This document shows, one piece after another, positions 18,021 through 26,388 of a stretch of DNA of 35,672 nucleotides. Numbering within the stretch: the stretch's first letter is position 1; the number at the start of each line of letters is the position of its first letter. Below the pieces are notes generated by a model. It saw only the letters and a program-made list of their open reading frames with translations. It had not been told where the DNA came from and did not search any database. Source of the DNA: an uncultured Saprospiraceae bacterium. GTDB lineage: Bacteria > Bacteroidota > Bacteroidia > Chitinophagales > Saprospiraceae. The position numbers and the translations under genes were made by a program. The DNA is taken from the NCBI GenBank assembly GCA_938003955.1, contig CALKXE010000286.1:1-35672 (forward strand). Reading direction: 5' to 3'.

Positions 18021-19085
18021 ATGTTAAACAGTGTAAGAAAAGGAGAAGAATTAAATAAAGCTAACTTGCTTAAGTTCTTATATGAAAATGAACTTATCAG
18101 AGATATCAATGATGAATTACTAATTAATCAATTCTCAAACGGATACTCTAATCTTACCTACTTAGTAGCGTCTAGCAATGATTCTTTTGTTCTGCGTATG
18201 CCACCTGAAGGTGCGACTAAGCGTGGCCATGATATGAGCCGAGAATTCAAGGTGTTGAGTCAATTGTCTAGTGGTTTCCCTAAAGTACCTAAGGCTTATA
18301 CTTACTGCGAAGATGAGCAAATTCTGGGGCGTCCCTTCTACATCATGGAAAAGATAGAAGGAGAGATAATTACATACAATAGAGCAAAGGAACTTAATAT
18401 ATCACCACAGAATTTTGGTAAAATATCTAACTCGTGGTTAGAAACATTTGTTGAGCTACACGCTACTGACTATAAATCTTGTGGCCTTGAAGACTTAGGA
18501 CGGCCAAATGGCTATGTTGAACGGCAGGTAAGTAATTGGGGTAAACAATATCTAAAGGCAAAGACACAGGAAGTACCCGAAGCAATCAAAGTTATGGCGT
18601 GGATGGAAACAAACCAACCCAAAACATATGACCACTGCCTTATCCACAATGACTTCAAGTATGACAATGTGGTTTTCAAAAATGAAGAGTGGGATAATAT
18701 CAATGCAGTGCTCGATTGGGAGATGTGTACACTAGGAGATCCTTTGATGGACTTGGGTACATCTATAGCATATTGGTCTATGCCATCTGATCCTCCCCCA
18801 TTATTAGAAGGTCTACCATCACCTACTATGCTCCCCGGAAACCCTAGCCGAACAGAGATAGCCGAACTCTATGCTCAGAAAAGCGGTAGAAAGATCGATA
18901 ACATGGTCTTCTATTATGTGTATGGATTATTTAAAATAGCAGTCATCGTCCAACAGATTTTCTATAGATATCAAAAGGGCTTGACGACAAATGAGAAATT
19001 CAAACACTTAGATAAGTCATCTCAATTTCTTTGTATCATGGCAATGCAGGCCATTCATAAAAATAGAATAGAAAAGCTTTTTTAG
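18021..19085 (+). CDS. APH-fold kinase of the ACAD10/11 N-terminal type
   Basis: A 354-residue phosphotransferase of the aminoglycoside-phosphotransferase fold. Motifs: SNGYSNLTYLV (39-49) for the glycine-rich loop, HNDFKYDN (209-216) with catalytic Asp211 and Asn216, and LDWEMCTLGDPLMDLG (231-246) with the metal-binding Asp232. The N-terminus (VRKGEELN) and C-terminal FYYVYGLFKIAVIVQQIFYRY are the pattern of the kinase domain fused to acyl-CoA dehydrogenase in animal ACAD10/11, and of LvaA. Known members phosphorylate the 4-hydroxyl of 4-hydroxyacyl-CoA. Here it is a separate gene, first of a three-gene plus-strand arm and divergent from the dehydrogenase arm. It is not expected to be an antibiotic-resistance gene. 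Confidence 0.88.
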   Translation: MLNSVRKGEELNKANLLKFLYENELIRDINDELLINQFSNGYSNLTYLVASSNDSFVLRMPPEGATKRGHDMSREFKVLSQLSSGFPKVPKAYTYCEDEQILGRPFYIMEKIEGEIITYNRAKELNISPQNFGKISNSWLETFVELHATDYKSCGLEDLGRPNGYVERQVSNWGKQYLKAKTQEVPEAIKVMAWMETNQPKTYDHCLIHNDFKYDNVVFKNEEWDNINAVLDWEMCTLGDPLMDLGTSIAYWSMPSDPPPLLEGLPSPTMLPGNPSRTEIAELYAQKSGRKIDNMVFYYVYGLFKIAVIVQQIFYRYQKGLTTNEKFKHLDKSSQFLCIMAMQAIHKNRIEKLF

Positions 19086-19127
19086 AGAATAATTAGTAGC
19101 GGAATAAGTAAACATAAGATCATTAGA

Positions 19128-19883
19128 ATGGAATTTAAAAACAAGGTTATAATTATTACTGGTGCGGGGTCTGGAATTGGCGCTGCATGTGCTGAATTAT
19201 TTGCATCCAAAGGAGCGACTGTTGTTGTTTCCGATATTAACTTGACTGATGCACTGTTGATCGTCGATAAGTGTAATATTCAAGATGAAAAATCAATCGC
19301 AATTAAAACTGATGTAACGGATTACAATGATGTAGAATTATTGATCTCAGAAACCATAGCTAAATATGGTAAGATTGATGTGATGGTAAACAATGCTGGT
19401 GTGATGAATAAAGTTCGCGCAAAGACAGCTGATCATACCTTTGAAGATTGGAACAATGTGATTGCAATCAATCAAACTGGTGTCTTTCATTGTCTAAAAG
19501 CTAGCCTTAGGGTTATGGAAAAACAGGGTCACGGTAATATTGTAAATATCGCTTCACTTGCTGGACTCAAAGCATCTGGATTTAATCTTGCTTACAGTGC
19601 TAGTAAATTTGCAGTGGTAGGAATGACAAAATCTGCTGCAATGGAATATGGATCAAAGAATATAAGAATCAATGCCGTATGTCCATCATATACTCAGACA
19701 CCAATGCTAGATGCAGCTGTCCTAACTCAACCAGGAATGGACGAGAAACTACTGAAATACGTACCTATGGGTAGGTTTGGAGATGTAAGTGAAATTGCAG
19801 AGGCCGTAACTTGGTTAGCATCTGACAAAACCTCTTTCATGACTGGACAAACAATAACACTTGATGGTGGATTGTCATTATAA
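19128..19883 (+). CDS. short-chain dehydrogenase/reductase (NAD-type)
   Basis: A 251-residue classical SDR: TGAGSGIG (11-18), NNAG (88-91), catalytic Ser143, Tyr156 and Lys160 (YSASK), C-terminal LDGG. The second strand ends VVVSDIN, the Asp (36) that normally selects NAD(H), unlike the SDR at 17108. It could be a 3-hydroxyacyl or secondary-alcohol dehydrogenase in the same pathway. It starts 42 bases after the kinase stop and is followed after 62 bases, including a strong palindrome, by the alkenal reductase gene. The family is certain; the substrate is inferred from context only. Confidence 0.88.
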   Translation: MEFKNKVIIITGAGSGIGAACAELFASKGATVVVSDINLTDALLIVDKCNIQDEKSIAIKTDVTDYNDVELLISETIAKYGKIDVMVNNAGVMNKVRAKTADHTFEDWNNVIAINQTGVFHCLKASLRVMEKQGHGNIVNIASLAGLKASGFNLAYSASKFAVVGMTKSAAMEYGSKNIRINAVCPSYTQTPMLDAAVLTQPGMDEKLLKYVPMGRFGDVSEIAEAVTWLASDKTSFMTGQTITLDGGLSL

Positions 19884-19898
19884 ATTAGATCATTAACA

Positions 19899-19930
19899 AG
19901 ACCTCCGAGGTTTTGAAATCTCGGAGGTCT
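19899..19930. repeat. 32-bp near-perfect palindrome between two operon genes
   Basis: AGACCTCCGAG (19899-19909) and CTCGGAGGTCT (19920-19930) form a perfect 11-bp stem around GTTTTGAAAT, whose ends can pair further. It has no T-run, so it is not a standard terminator. It may act as an mRNA-stability or partial-attenuation element, or be a copy of a dispersed palindromic repeat of the 'CCTCGGAGG' type. Confidence 0.7.
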
Positions 19931-19945
19931 CACAATAAAAATAAT

Positions 19946-20950
19946 ATGAATAAGCAACAAATACTCACAAAAAGACCATTAGGATTACCAGATCAAGAAA
20001 CTTGGAACTTAGTAGATTCAGAAATACCAGAATTAAAAGAAGGAGAAGTATTAATCCAGAATCATTTTATTTCTCTAGATCCTGCCATGAGAGGATGGAT
20101 GAATGATGCGCCGTCATATATCCCACCTGTCGCCATTGGTGATGTAATGAGAGCTGGCTCAATCGGCAAAGTCATCAAATCAAATAATCACCCTAAATAT
20201 AATGTCGGTGACGTGCTTACTGGCTGGGGAGGAGTACAACAATATAATGTTACAAATGGTGAGGGTTATTATCCAGTAGATACAAACCTTGCACCAATGC
20301 CTATGTACATAGGCACCCTAGGTATGCCTGGAATGACTGCATATTTCGGAATATTGGAAGTAGGTAAAATAAAGGAGGGCGATGTTGTATTGGTCTCTGG
20401 CGCTGCAGGAGCTGTAGGTAGTGTCGTAGGTCAAATCGCAAAAATAAAGGGATGCAAAGTAATTGGTATTGCAGGCGGAAAAGAAAAGTGTGACTACCTC
20501 GTAAATGAACTTGGTTATGATGGTGCTATCGATTATAAAAATGACAACGTAAAGGCAGGAATAAAACAACATTGTCCAAAAGGGATAGACGTTTATTTTG
20601 ATAATGTGGGAGGTGATATTCTGGATGCTGCTTTGGGCAGATTAAGAATGCATGCAAGAGTAGTAATCTGTGGTGCGATATCTCAATATAACAATACAAC
20701 TCCAATAAAAGGACCTAGTAATTACTTAAGTCTACTCGTTAAACGTGCAACAATGCAAGGTATGGTTGTTATGGATTATGCAGCAAATTATAGAGAAGCC
20801 GCACAACAAATGGGTATGTGGATGATGGAAGGTAAACTAAAGTCAAAAGAAGATATCTATGATGGAATAGAGAACTTCCATGAAACATTCGGCCGGTTAT
20901 TCTCTGGTGAGAAGAAAGGTAAATTGATTTTGAAAGTATTAGAAGAGTAA
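19946..20950 (+). CDS. NADPH-dependent alkenal/enone reductase (CurA/PTGR-like MDR family)
   Basis: A 334-residue zinc-free medium-chain reductase starting at the ATG at 19946; an in-frame ATG at 19913 lies inside the palindrome and is unlikely. Seen: LDPAMRGWM (44-52), typical of the CurA / prostaglandin reductase / 2-alkenal reductase branch; cofactor loop VSGAAGAVGS (150-159); GIAGGKEKC (174-182) where the Lys would bind the NADPH phosphate; FDNVGG; and a C-terminal FSGEKKGKLILKV. Family members reduce the C=C bond of alpha,beta-unsaturated aldehydes and ketones, including 4-hydroxynonenal in animals. It is last gene of the kinase arm, followed by a moderate terminator-like hairpin. Confidence 0.88.
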   Translation: MNKQQILTKRPLGLPDQETWNLVDSEIPELKEGEVLIQNHFISLDPAMRGWMNDAPSYIPPVAIGDVMRAGSIGKVIKSNNHPKYNVGDVLTGWGGVQQYNVTNGEGYYPVDTNLAPMPMYIGTLGMPGMTAYFGILEVGKIKEGDVVLVSGAAGAVGSVVGQIAKIKGCKVIGIAGGKEKCDYLVNELGYDGAIDYKNDNVKAGIKQHCPKGIDVYFDNVGGDILDAALGRLRMHARVVICGAISQYNNTTPIKGPSNYLSLLVKRATMQGMVVMDYAANYREAAQQMGMWMMEGKLKSKEDIYDGIENFHETFGRLFSGEKKGKLILKVLEE

Positions 20951-20957
20951 AACGTAT

Positions 20958-20993
20958 GTGCCAGGCAGCTAAATAATGTCTGGCACTTATATA
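20958..20993 (+). terminator. possible terminator after the reductase gene
   Basis: A 7-bp stem, GTGCCAG (20958-20964) with CTGGCAC (20980-20986), is followed by TTATATAAAT. The stem is good but the T-run is poor. Confidence 0.4.
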
Positions 20994-21106
20994 AATATCA
21001 GCAAACAGCTAATGTCGCTTCTAATTCATTAGAAGCCGAAAAGATACTTGCGAAGCAAAATGAAATAGATGAATACGGTTTGATCGTAGAAAGATTAACT
21101 AAAAGT

Positions 21107-21649
21107 TTAGTTGGCATCATCCAACAATAAATAATACCGTTCGATATTCCCTTCAACTTGTATTTCTAATCCTCTACTAATAACAAGCCTTGAGCATAGT
21201 GCAACCACTTCGATTTTTTCTTCGTTAGTAGTATACCAATTAGCTTTTGTTAATACTTCAATATCTTTATTAGAGCCATAATCTCTGAAAATCATAGACT
21301 TGGCATCTATTATATATTTATTGTCATTATCGACCCACGACCAACTCCATATATTACATTCTAAATCAAATCTTCCTAAGTCTATAAAACCAAACTTTTT
21401 GGTACCATATTTCGCATTGGTATAAACAATCTCTTCCTCTAAGATTTCATAAGACGTGCTAGCTGAATTTAACCACGGATAATCTTGTAACAGTTTTTCA
21501 CTCTTCTCTTTAAGGTCAGTGATCAATCCCGGTATTATTAGTCTTATTTTTTTAGGATAACTTGGTTTATCCAAATTACTATTAGTATTTCTAGAATTGC
21601 TAAGGTTTCTATAATTTCTAAATCCATCCCACCCCATTGTGTAAATCAT
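21107..21649 (-). CDS. hypothetical protein, DUF6882-like
   Basis: A 180-residue protein without signal peptide or membrane segment. The C-terminal half (FDLECNIWSWSWVDND ... EVLTKANWYTTNEEKIEVVALCSRL) looks like the DUF6882 pattern, where a WxWxW stretch is followed by an 'LT' motif and an alpha-helical region, but I cannot confirm this without a profile search. The N-terminus (GWDGFRNYRNLSNSRNTN) is low in complexity and may begin instead at the fifth codon (MGWDG). It is convergent with the reductase gene and 55 bases downstream of the DUF4369-type gene on the same strand. No function can be given. Confidence 0.6.
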   Translation of the reverse strand: MIYTMGWDGFRNYRNLSNSRNTNSNLDKPSYPKKIRLIIPGLITDLKEKSEKLLQDYPWLNSASTSYEILEEEIVYTNAKYGTKKFGFIDLGRFDLECNIWSWSWVDNDNKYIIDAKSMIFRDYGSNKDIEVLTKANWYTTNEEKIEVVALCSRLVISRGLEIQVEGNIERYYLLLDDAN

Positions 21650-21704
21650 AGAATATCAGCTTCATCGGTTAATTAAGTAAAGTTTTGTTTTAACAAGTGC
21701 TAGC

Positions 21705-23117
21705 TTACATCTTCTTAATTTCCATCCCTCGTTCCTTATCAATTCGTATAATCTCAGGCATAACATTTATCAATTCCTTAGCCGGAATATCTTTGATTAG
21801 TATATGCTTTTCTTTATCAAGTATGAAGATTTTAGGAGTAGATGGAATTGCAACAATACGTCTGTACCTTTGATATTCATCAAATGTATTTATGAATTTA
21901 TCCATGTTCTTTTTCGGAAGAGACTCAATGCATGGTTTCGTTTTCTTTCCTCCTTTTGTACAGATAGAAAGTAGAGTTACACCTTTCGATTCATATTCAT
22001 CGTAGAATTCTACAATAGCTGGCATTGACTTCGTACAATGTCCGCAATCATGAGCCCAAAATAGAACAATCGTATAGTCAGATTCTATATCCCATAATCT
22101 TACTGGAGTCTCTAGACTATCAGCCATATAGGTAGTAATATCAGGGAATTTCTCACCAATAAGTATATTTCTAAACTTATCAGCTTGGTCTTTCATCTTT
22201 GTAAGGTTTTCTTCAGAAACCCAATGCGCTCTTCCTGTTGCATAATACTTATCTATCAGATGAACATACACAGCATCATATCCCACAATTTTCAACTTAG
22301 CGTATTTATTTAAGAAATATGATAAGTAATACTTCCAAGTCTCTTCCGCAGGTTCCATTTCTTCTAGTAGATAGTCAATAGATACAATTATGCTATCCGG
22401 ATCTTGAGGTGTTAATTTTTCTAAATAATAATCTACTCGCTGGTGCAGATATGGAGACCTTAGGTTTATATGATCGCCAAGATTTACATTATCGAAATAG
22501 TGCTTTTTATAAAATCTATAGGTATTTAATTGAGCATCTTCCTCAAACTCTGGAATATCTACCTGAAAACTTGATTTTATAAACCTAGCTGAAACTGATT
22601 CTGGAATATCTGCGACTATTTCTCTTTGTTTTGCTTTTACATCTTCATCAATCTTGTTCAATTCTTCTTGAGCAGCTTCATCTTTTACTCCTGTGGTATC
22701 TGCAGCTGTGATTCTAGCTCTAATCTTATCAGCTTGTGGCCTTTTCTCAGCAATGAATTTCATGTATTTAGAAAAAGCTTCATTGTCTTTAGAGCCTTTA
22801 AATGATACGTCACTGCTTCTTTTGACATCCCAATTCATGTCAAACTCATGATCATTACCATCAAGAAAGAACTGCATGAAATTATTATCCTCAGGCAGTA
22901 AAAGGAAGTATACACCTGGCTTAAGGGTATCTGCCCCCTCATATTCAAACTTGCCATCTTTACCAATTAATGTATCCTTTACCACTTGCTTATCTGCATA
23001 GTAATTTCCGACAATAACAGTATCTCCTTCGTAATTCTTTAATTGGAAATCGATTTCGTATTGACCTATTGCCGAAAAGCTAATAAATGCGAAGAGTAAA
23101 GTATATAATGATTTCAT
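21705..23117 (-). CDS. secreted DUF4369 / thioredoxin-fold protein
   Basis: A 470-residue exported protein: signal peptide (1-18, ending SAIG), a DUF4369-like beta domain (about 20-105; YEGDTVIVGNYYADKQVVKDT), a long charged helical region resembling DUF5106 (about 110-315), and a C-terminal TlpA/redoxin-type thioredoxin fold with FWAHDCGHCTKSMP, giving the CxxC at 358 and 361. VAIPSTPKIFILD carries the cis-Pro segment. Such proteins are common in Bacteroidota and probably act as periplasmic thiol-disulfide oxidoreductases; the physiological partner is unknown. It appears to be transcribed alone or with the gene at 21107. The ATG at 23117 gives a standard signal peptide. Confidence 0.85.
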   Translation of the reverse strand: MKSLYTLLFAFISFSAIGQYEIDFQLKNYEGDTVIVGNYYADKQVVKDTLIGKDGKFEYEGADTLKPGVYFLLLPEDNNFMQFFLDGNDHEFDMNWDVKRSSDVSFKGSKDNEAFSKYMKFIAEKRPQADKIRARITAADTTGVKDEAAQEELNKIDEDVKAKQREIVADIPESVSARFIKSSFQVDIPEFEEDAQLNTYRFYKKHYFDNVNLGDHINLRSPYLHQRVDYYLEKLTPQDPDSIIVSIDYLLEEMEPAEETWKYYLSYFLNKYAKLKIVGYDAVYVHLIDKYYATGRAHWVSEENLTKMKDQADKFRNILIGEKFPDITTYMADSLETPVRLWDIESDYTIVLFWAHDCGHCTKSMPAIVEFYDEYESKGVTLLSICTKGGKKTKPCIESLPKKNMDKFINTFDEYQRYRRIVAIPSTPKIFILDKEKHILIKDIPAKELINVMPEIIRIDKERGMEIKKM

Positions 23118-23457
23118 TTAATTAAAATTTTATTTCCGTTAGAAAAATTCACGATTTATGTTCAATCTTCTATTTGGACGTTTAAAGCTTGGTCCCAGAC
23201 CTTTCAAATAAAAGTTGAAGGACACAAGTTTCAATTCTTGTTGAATTGGAATAAAAAATAACCAACGTTCTTAACTATTTCCTGTGGTCTCAAAAGCTTA
23301 GTCATTGAAGTTTATTATTATTTTATATTGACCTTTATCCAAAGAACTGCAAGATTATGCAGAAGGTTATATCAATACTAAAAGTTAATATTTCTTTAAC
23401 TCAGTATTGCATCGTGGTCAACTTAAATGAATTCTTGGATTTTGTATTTCTTAGACA
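23118..23457. other. 340-base gap between pyrB and the thioredoxin-fold gene
   Basis: No gene, clear terminator or TAnnTTTG box was seen. The only structure is a short inverted repeat, CAATTC/GAATTG near 23233-23249. Confidence 0.4.
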
Positions 23458-24393
23458 TTAATTTGCTCTATTTCCTGCTAAAAGGTATAGTACTGCCATT
23501 CTTACCGCTACACCATTTTCTACTTGATCTAGAATTATAGCTTGATCGGAATCAGCAACATCGCTAGACAGTTCTACCCCGCGATTAATTGGGCCTGGAT
23601 GCATTATGACAATTTTCTTATTTAGACTATCTAACAATTTCTTATTCACGCCATAGTACATCGAATACTCCCTAAGACTAGGCACGTATTTGATATCCAT
23701 ACGTTCTAGTTGGATTCTTAATACATTAGCAACATCGCACCATTCGAGGGCTTTTTTTATACTATATTCTACCTCTACACCGAGACTTGTAATGTATTTG
23801 GGTATCAGTGTAGGCGGCCCGCAGACTTTGACTTTTGCGCCTAATTTTATTAGACAAAATATATTACTTAACGCAACTCTGCTGTGCATTATATCACCTA
23901 CAATTACTATTTTCTTACCTTTCAGATCACCTAGTTGTTCTCTCATTGAGAACGCATCTAGTAAAGCTTGGGTTGGATGCTCATGCGTTCCATCACCTGC
24001 ATTAATTATGCTTGCGTCAATGTGCTTTGATAAATAATGATGTGACCCAGCTGCTGGATGTCTCATTACTATCATATCCACTTTCATGGCGAGGATATTA
24101 TTTACAGTATCAAGAAGCGTTTCTCCTTTTTTCACTGAACTGCTTGCCGCAGAAAAATTAACTACATCAGCACTCAATCTCTTCTCTGCAAGTTCAAATG
24201 ATATTCTTGTACGAGTACTATTCTCAAAAAAAAGATTAGCGATAGTAACATCCCGGAGGCTTGGCACTTTCTTTATCGGCCTATTAATAACATCTTTGAA
24301 ATTCTCAGCAGTTTGAAAGATCAAATTAATATCATCCGCAGTGATATATTTGATACCTAGGAGGTGTTTCGTGCTAAGTGTGGAATATCCCAT
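23458..24393 (-). CDS. pyrB: aspartate carbamoyltransferase catalytic subunit
   Basis: A 311-residue enzyme of normal family length. It joins carbamoyl phosphate and L-aspartate in the first committed step of pyrimidine synthesis. Motifs: FFENSTRTRISFE (55-67) for carbamoyl phosphate, SSVKKGET (85-92) with the active-site Lys, HEHPTQALLD (137-146) and HPGPINRGVE near 262-271. No pyrI regulatory subunit gene is adjacent. It starts nine bases after the pyrR stop, so the two form an operon. Cytoplasmic. Confidence 0.96.
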   Translation of the reverse strand: MGYSTLSTKHLLGIKYITADDINLIFQTAENFKDVINRPIKKVPSLRDVTIANLFFENSTRTRISFELAEKRLSADVVNFSAASSSVKKGETLLDTVNNILAMKVDMIVMRHPAAGSHHYLSKHIDASIINAGDGTHEHPTQALLDAFSMREQLGDLKGKKIVIVGDIMHSRVALSNIFCLIKLGAKVKVCGPPTLIPKYITSLGVEVEYSIKKALEWCDVANVLRIQLERMDIKYVPSLREYSMYYGVNKKLLDSLNKKIVIMHPGPINRGVELSSDVADSDQAIILDQVENGVAVRMAVLYLLAGNRAN

Positions 24394-24402
24394 TCGCTTC
24401 CT

Positions 24403-24957
24403 TTAATTATTTCGTTTTGCTGAAAAGAGGAGAATTCTATCTTGACCATCTAAGTTTTCCCATTCTACTTTTACATAGGCTTCATCAAGTGCATCTACTG
24501 TTATTCCTGTATAATCGGAACATATGGGTAAGTGCCTGTTAAATCGTCTATCAACTAGAGTAAGGAGCTCTACTTGAGCCGGTCTGCCAAAATCTTGTAA
24601 TGCTGCCAATGATGCTTGGATGGTTCTGCCTGTATAAAGTACGTCATCAATAAGGATCACTTTCTTATTTTCTATTAAAAAATCAATCTCTGTACTTGAT
24701 GCTTTTAGAGGCTCTACTCTTGTTCTGAAGTCATCTCTATAGAAAGTGATATCCAACTTTCCATATTCAATATTTGTCTTTGGAGCTAGAACTTTAAGAC
24801 GTTCTATGACTCTATCTGCCAACAACACTCCCCTTTCTTGTACACCGATAATACACGTATCAGAAAAATCCTCATACTTTTCGATCAACTCATGACAGAG
24901 CCTCTCAACCGTAAGTTTGAATCTTTCTTTAGCAAGTATTGTCTTTCCTCCTTTCAT
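24403..24957 (-). CDS. pyrR: PyrR: uracil phosphoribosyltransferase / pyr regulator family
   Basis: A 184-residue PyrR-family protein with the PRPP loop VILIDDVLYTGRT (100-112) and the basic YRDDFRTR segment (73-80). In Gram-positive bacteria PyrR binds an RNA hairpin in the pyr leader and also has UPRTase activity. Here the -7 box at 24966-24973 leaves only a few bases before the ATG, so no leader with a binding loop and terminator fits; it may act only as a phosphoribosyltransferase, or regulate elsewhere. It is first gene of the pyrR-pyrB operon. The ATG at 24957 is the only good start. Confidence 0.92.
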   Translation of the reverse strand: MKGGKTILAKERFKLTVERLCHELIEKYEDFSDTCIIGVQERGVLLADRVIERLKVLAPKTNIEYGKLDITFYRDDFRTRVEPLKASSTEIDFLIENKKVILIDDVLYTGRTIQASLAALQDFGRPAQVELLTLVDRRFNRHLPICSDYTGITVDALDEAYVKVEWENLDGQDRILLFSAKRNN

Positions 24958-24965
24958 TATGTGTG

Positions 24966-24973
24966 CAAATATA
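24966..24973 (-). promoter_or_regulatory. -7 box of pyrR-pyrB
   Basis: On the minus strand this reads TATATTTG, an exact TAnnTTTG match, ending eight bases before the ATG. It predicts a nearly leaderless mRNA. No TTG was found at -33. An inverted repeat, ACAGAAAA (24999-25006) with TTTTCTGT (25012-25019), lies just upstream and could be an operator or a remnant of a dct terminator. Confidence 0.5.
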
Positions 24974-25098
24974 AGATTTTGATCGAAGTGAAGCTTGTAC
25001 AGAAAAGAAAATTTTCTGTGGTGATTAATAACTTTTCTAGTTCTCCGCTAGATAAGTCTTCACGGTACTCTTTTGAAAGGACGAACATAAGACAGTCC

Positions 25099-26388
25099 TT
25101 ATACTAAATATATTACGTTTGGCCATAAAAACACCAATAACAAGACTAATATCTGCAAAATCAAAAATGGTATTATTCCCCTATAAATCTGACCCGTTGT
25201 AATCTCGGGTGGTGCTACTCCTTTTAAATAAAACAATGCAAATCCAAAAGGTGGAGAAAGAAAAGAGGTTTGTAAATTCAGAGCCAACAAAATTCCTATC
25301 CATACTAAGTCCATTTCCATGGCAATGAAAATGGGCGCAACAACAGGAACAATTATAAAAATGATCTCAATAAAATCAATAAAAAAACCAGCAATAAAAA
25401 CAACCAACATCACCAAAAGCAAAAAAGCAGTAGGACTCAAATCACCTGTCGTAATTAATTGTGTTAGATAAGTATCTCCTCCTAACCCCTTAAATACCAG
25501 AGCAAAAGTAGTTGCACCTAGCAATATTAGAAAAACCATACTGGTTAAGTGAGTAGTACTTCGAGAAACTTCTTTAATGTCCGACATCGAAAATTTACCA
25601 TTAATCGCTGTCAGAATCACTGCACCTAATGCTCCAACAGCCGCAGCTTCAGTTGGTGATGCTAATCCTGAAAAAATAGATCCTAGTACGGCCAGGATTA
25701 ATAATAGCGGCATCAAGAATGCTTTTAACGTATTCATATAGAACGCTCTGTCCTTTACCTCATCAATTACTTCGGGAGCTGGAGCTAATTTAGGATTAAG
25801 TCTAGCTATTATAAGTATGTAAGCTATATATATCGAAACCAATAATAGTCCGGGAACTAGCGCTGCAGAAAACATATCTCCAACAGAAACATTGAGTACA
25901 CTACCTAATAATATCAGTACTATAGAAGGAGGAATTATCTGCCCAAGTGTCCCCGCAGATGCAATTACTCCTGTGGCTAATTTAGGATCATAATTTTGCT
26001 TCAGCATAGTAGGCAGGCTTATCAATCCCATAGTAATTACTGTCGCTCCTACGATTCCTGTAGATGCCGCAAGTAATGCTCCTACGATAACAACGGATAC
26101 AGCAAGTCCACCACGAACAGTACCAAATAACTTTGCCATGGTCTCGAGCAAAGATTCAGCAAGTCCTGATTTCTCCAACATCAAGCCCATAAATATGAAG
26201 AGAGGAACAGCTATCAAGACATAATTCTGCATGACACCCATGATCCGTAATGGTAGTAAATCTAAAAAGTCAGGAACGAATAAGAGCCCAAAAATAGTAG
26301 CAACTCCAGCAAGGGTCAATGCTACCGGGTATCCTAAAAGAATTAGAATGAAAATGACCAGAAACATGATAATGCCGATTATTTCCAT
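25099..26388 (-). CDS. dctM: TRAP transporter large permease (DctM family)
   Basis: A 429-residue, very hydrophobic membrane protein with about 11-12 predicted membrane segments, the length and composition of TRAP DctM subunits. Seen: GLMLEKSGLAESLLE, TGIVGATVITMG, ASAGTLGQIIPPSIVLI (a conserved DctM loop), SPTEAAAVGALGA and the C-terminal TSFLSPPFGFALFYLKG. TRAP transporters use a sodium or proton gradient with a periplasmic binding protein to take up organic acids. The style resembles the mannitol/chloroaromatic (FcbT3-like) branch. Its start overlaps the end of dctQ by ten bases. No binding-protein gene (dctP) is next to it. Confidence 0.92.
   Translation of the reverse strand: MEIIGIIMFLVIFILILLGYPVALTLAGVATIFGLLFVPDFLDLLPLRIMGVMQNYVLIAVPLFIFMGLMLEKSGLAESLLETMAKLFGTVRGGLAVSVVIVGALLAASTGIVGATVITMGLISLPTMLKQNYDPKLATGVIASAGTLGQIIPPSIVLILLGSVLNVSVGDMFSAALVPGLLLVSIYIAYILIIARLNPKLAPAPEVIDEVKDRAFYMNTLKAFLMPLLLILAVLGSIFSGLASPTEAAAVGALGAVILTAINGKFSMSDIKEVSRSTTHLTSMVFLILLGATTFALVFKGLGGDTYLTQLITTGDLSPTAFLLLVMLVVFIAGFFIDFIEIIFIIVPVVAPIFIAMEMDLVWIGILLALNLQTSFLSPPFGFALFYLKGVAPPEITTGQIYRGIIPFLILQILVLLLVFLWPNVIYLV

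Noticed and set aside
18021-19085. aminoglycoside resistance kinase
   Set aside because: The motifs and flanking genes match the ACAD10/11-type acyl-CoA kinase branch, not antibiotic phosphotransferases.
23690-24037. 115-codon open frame antisense to pyrB
   Set aside because: It is a shadow of the highly conserved pyrB gene with no independent support.
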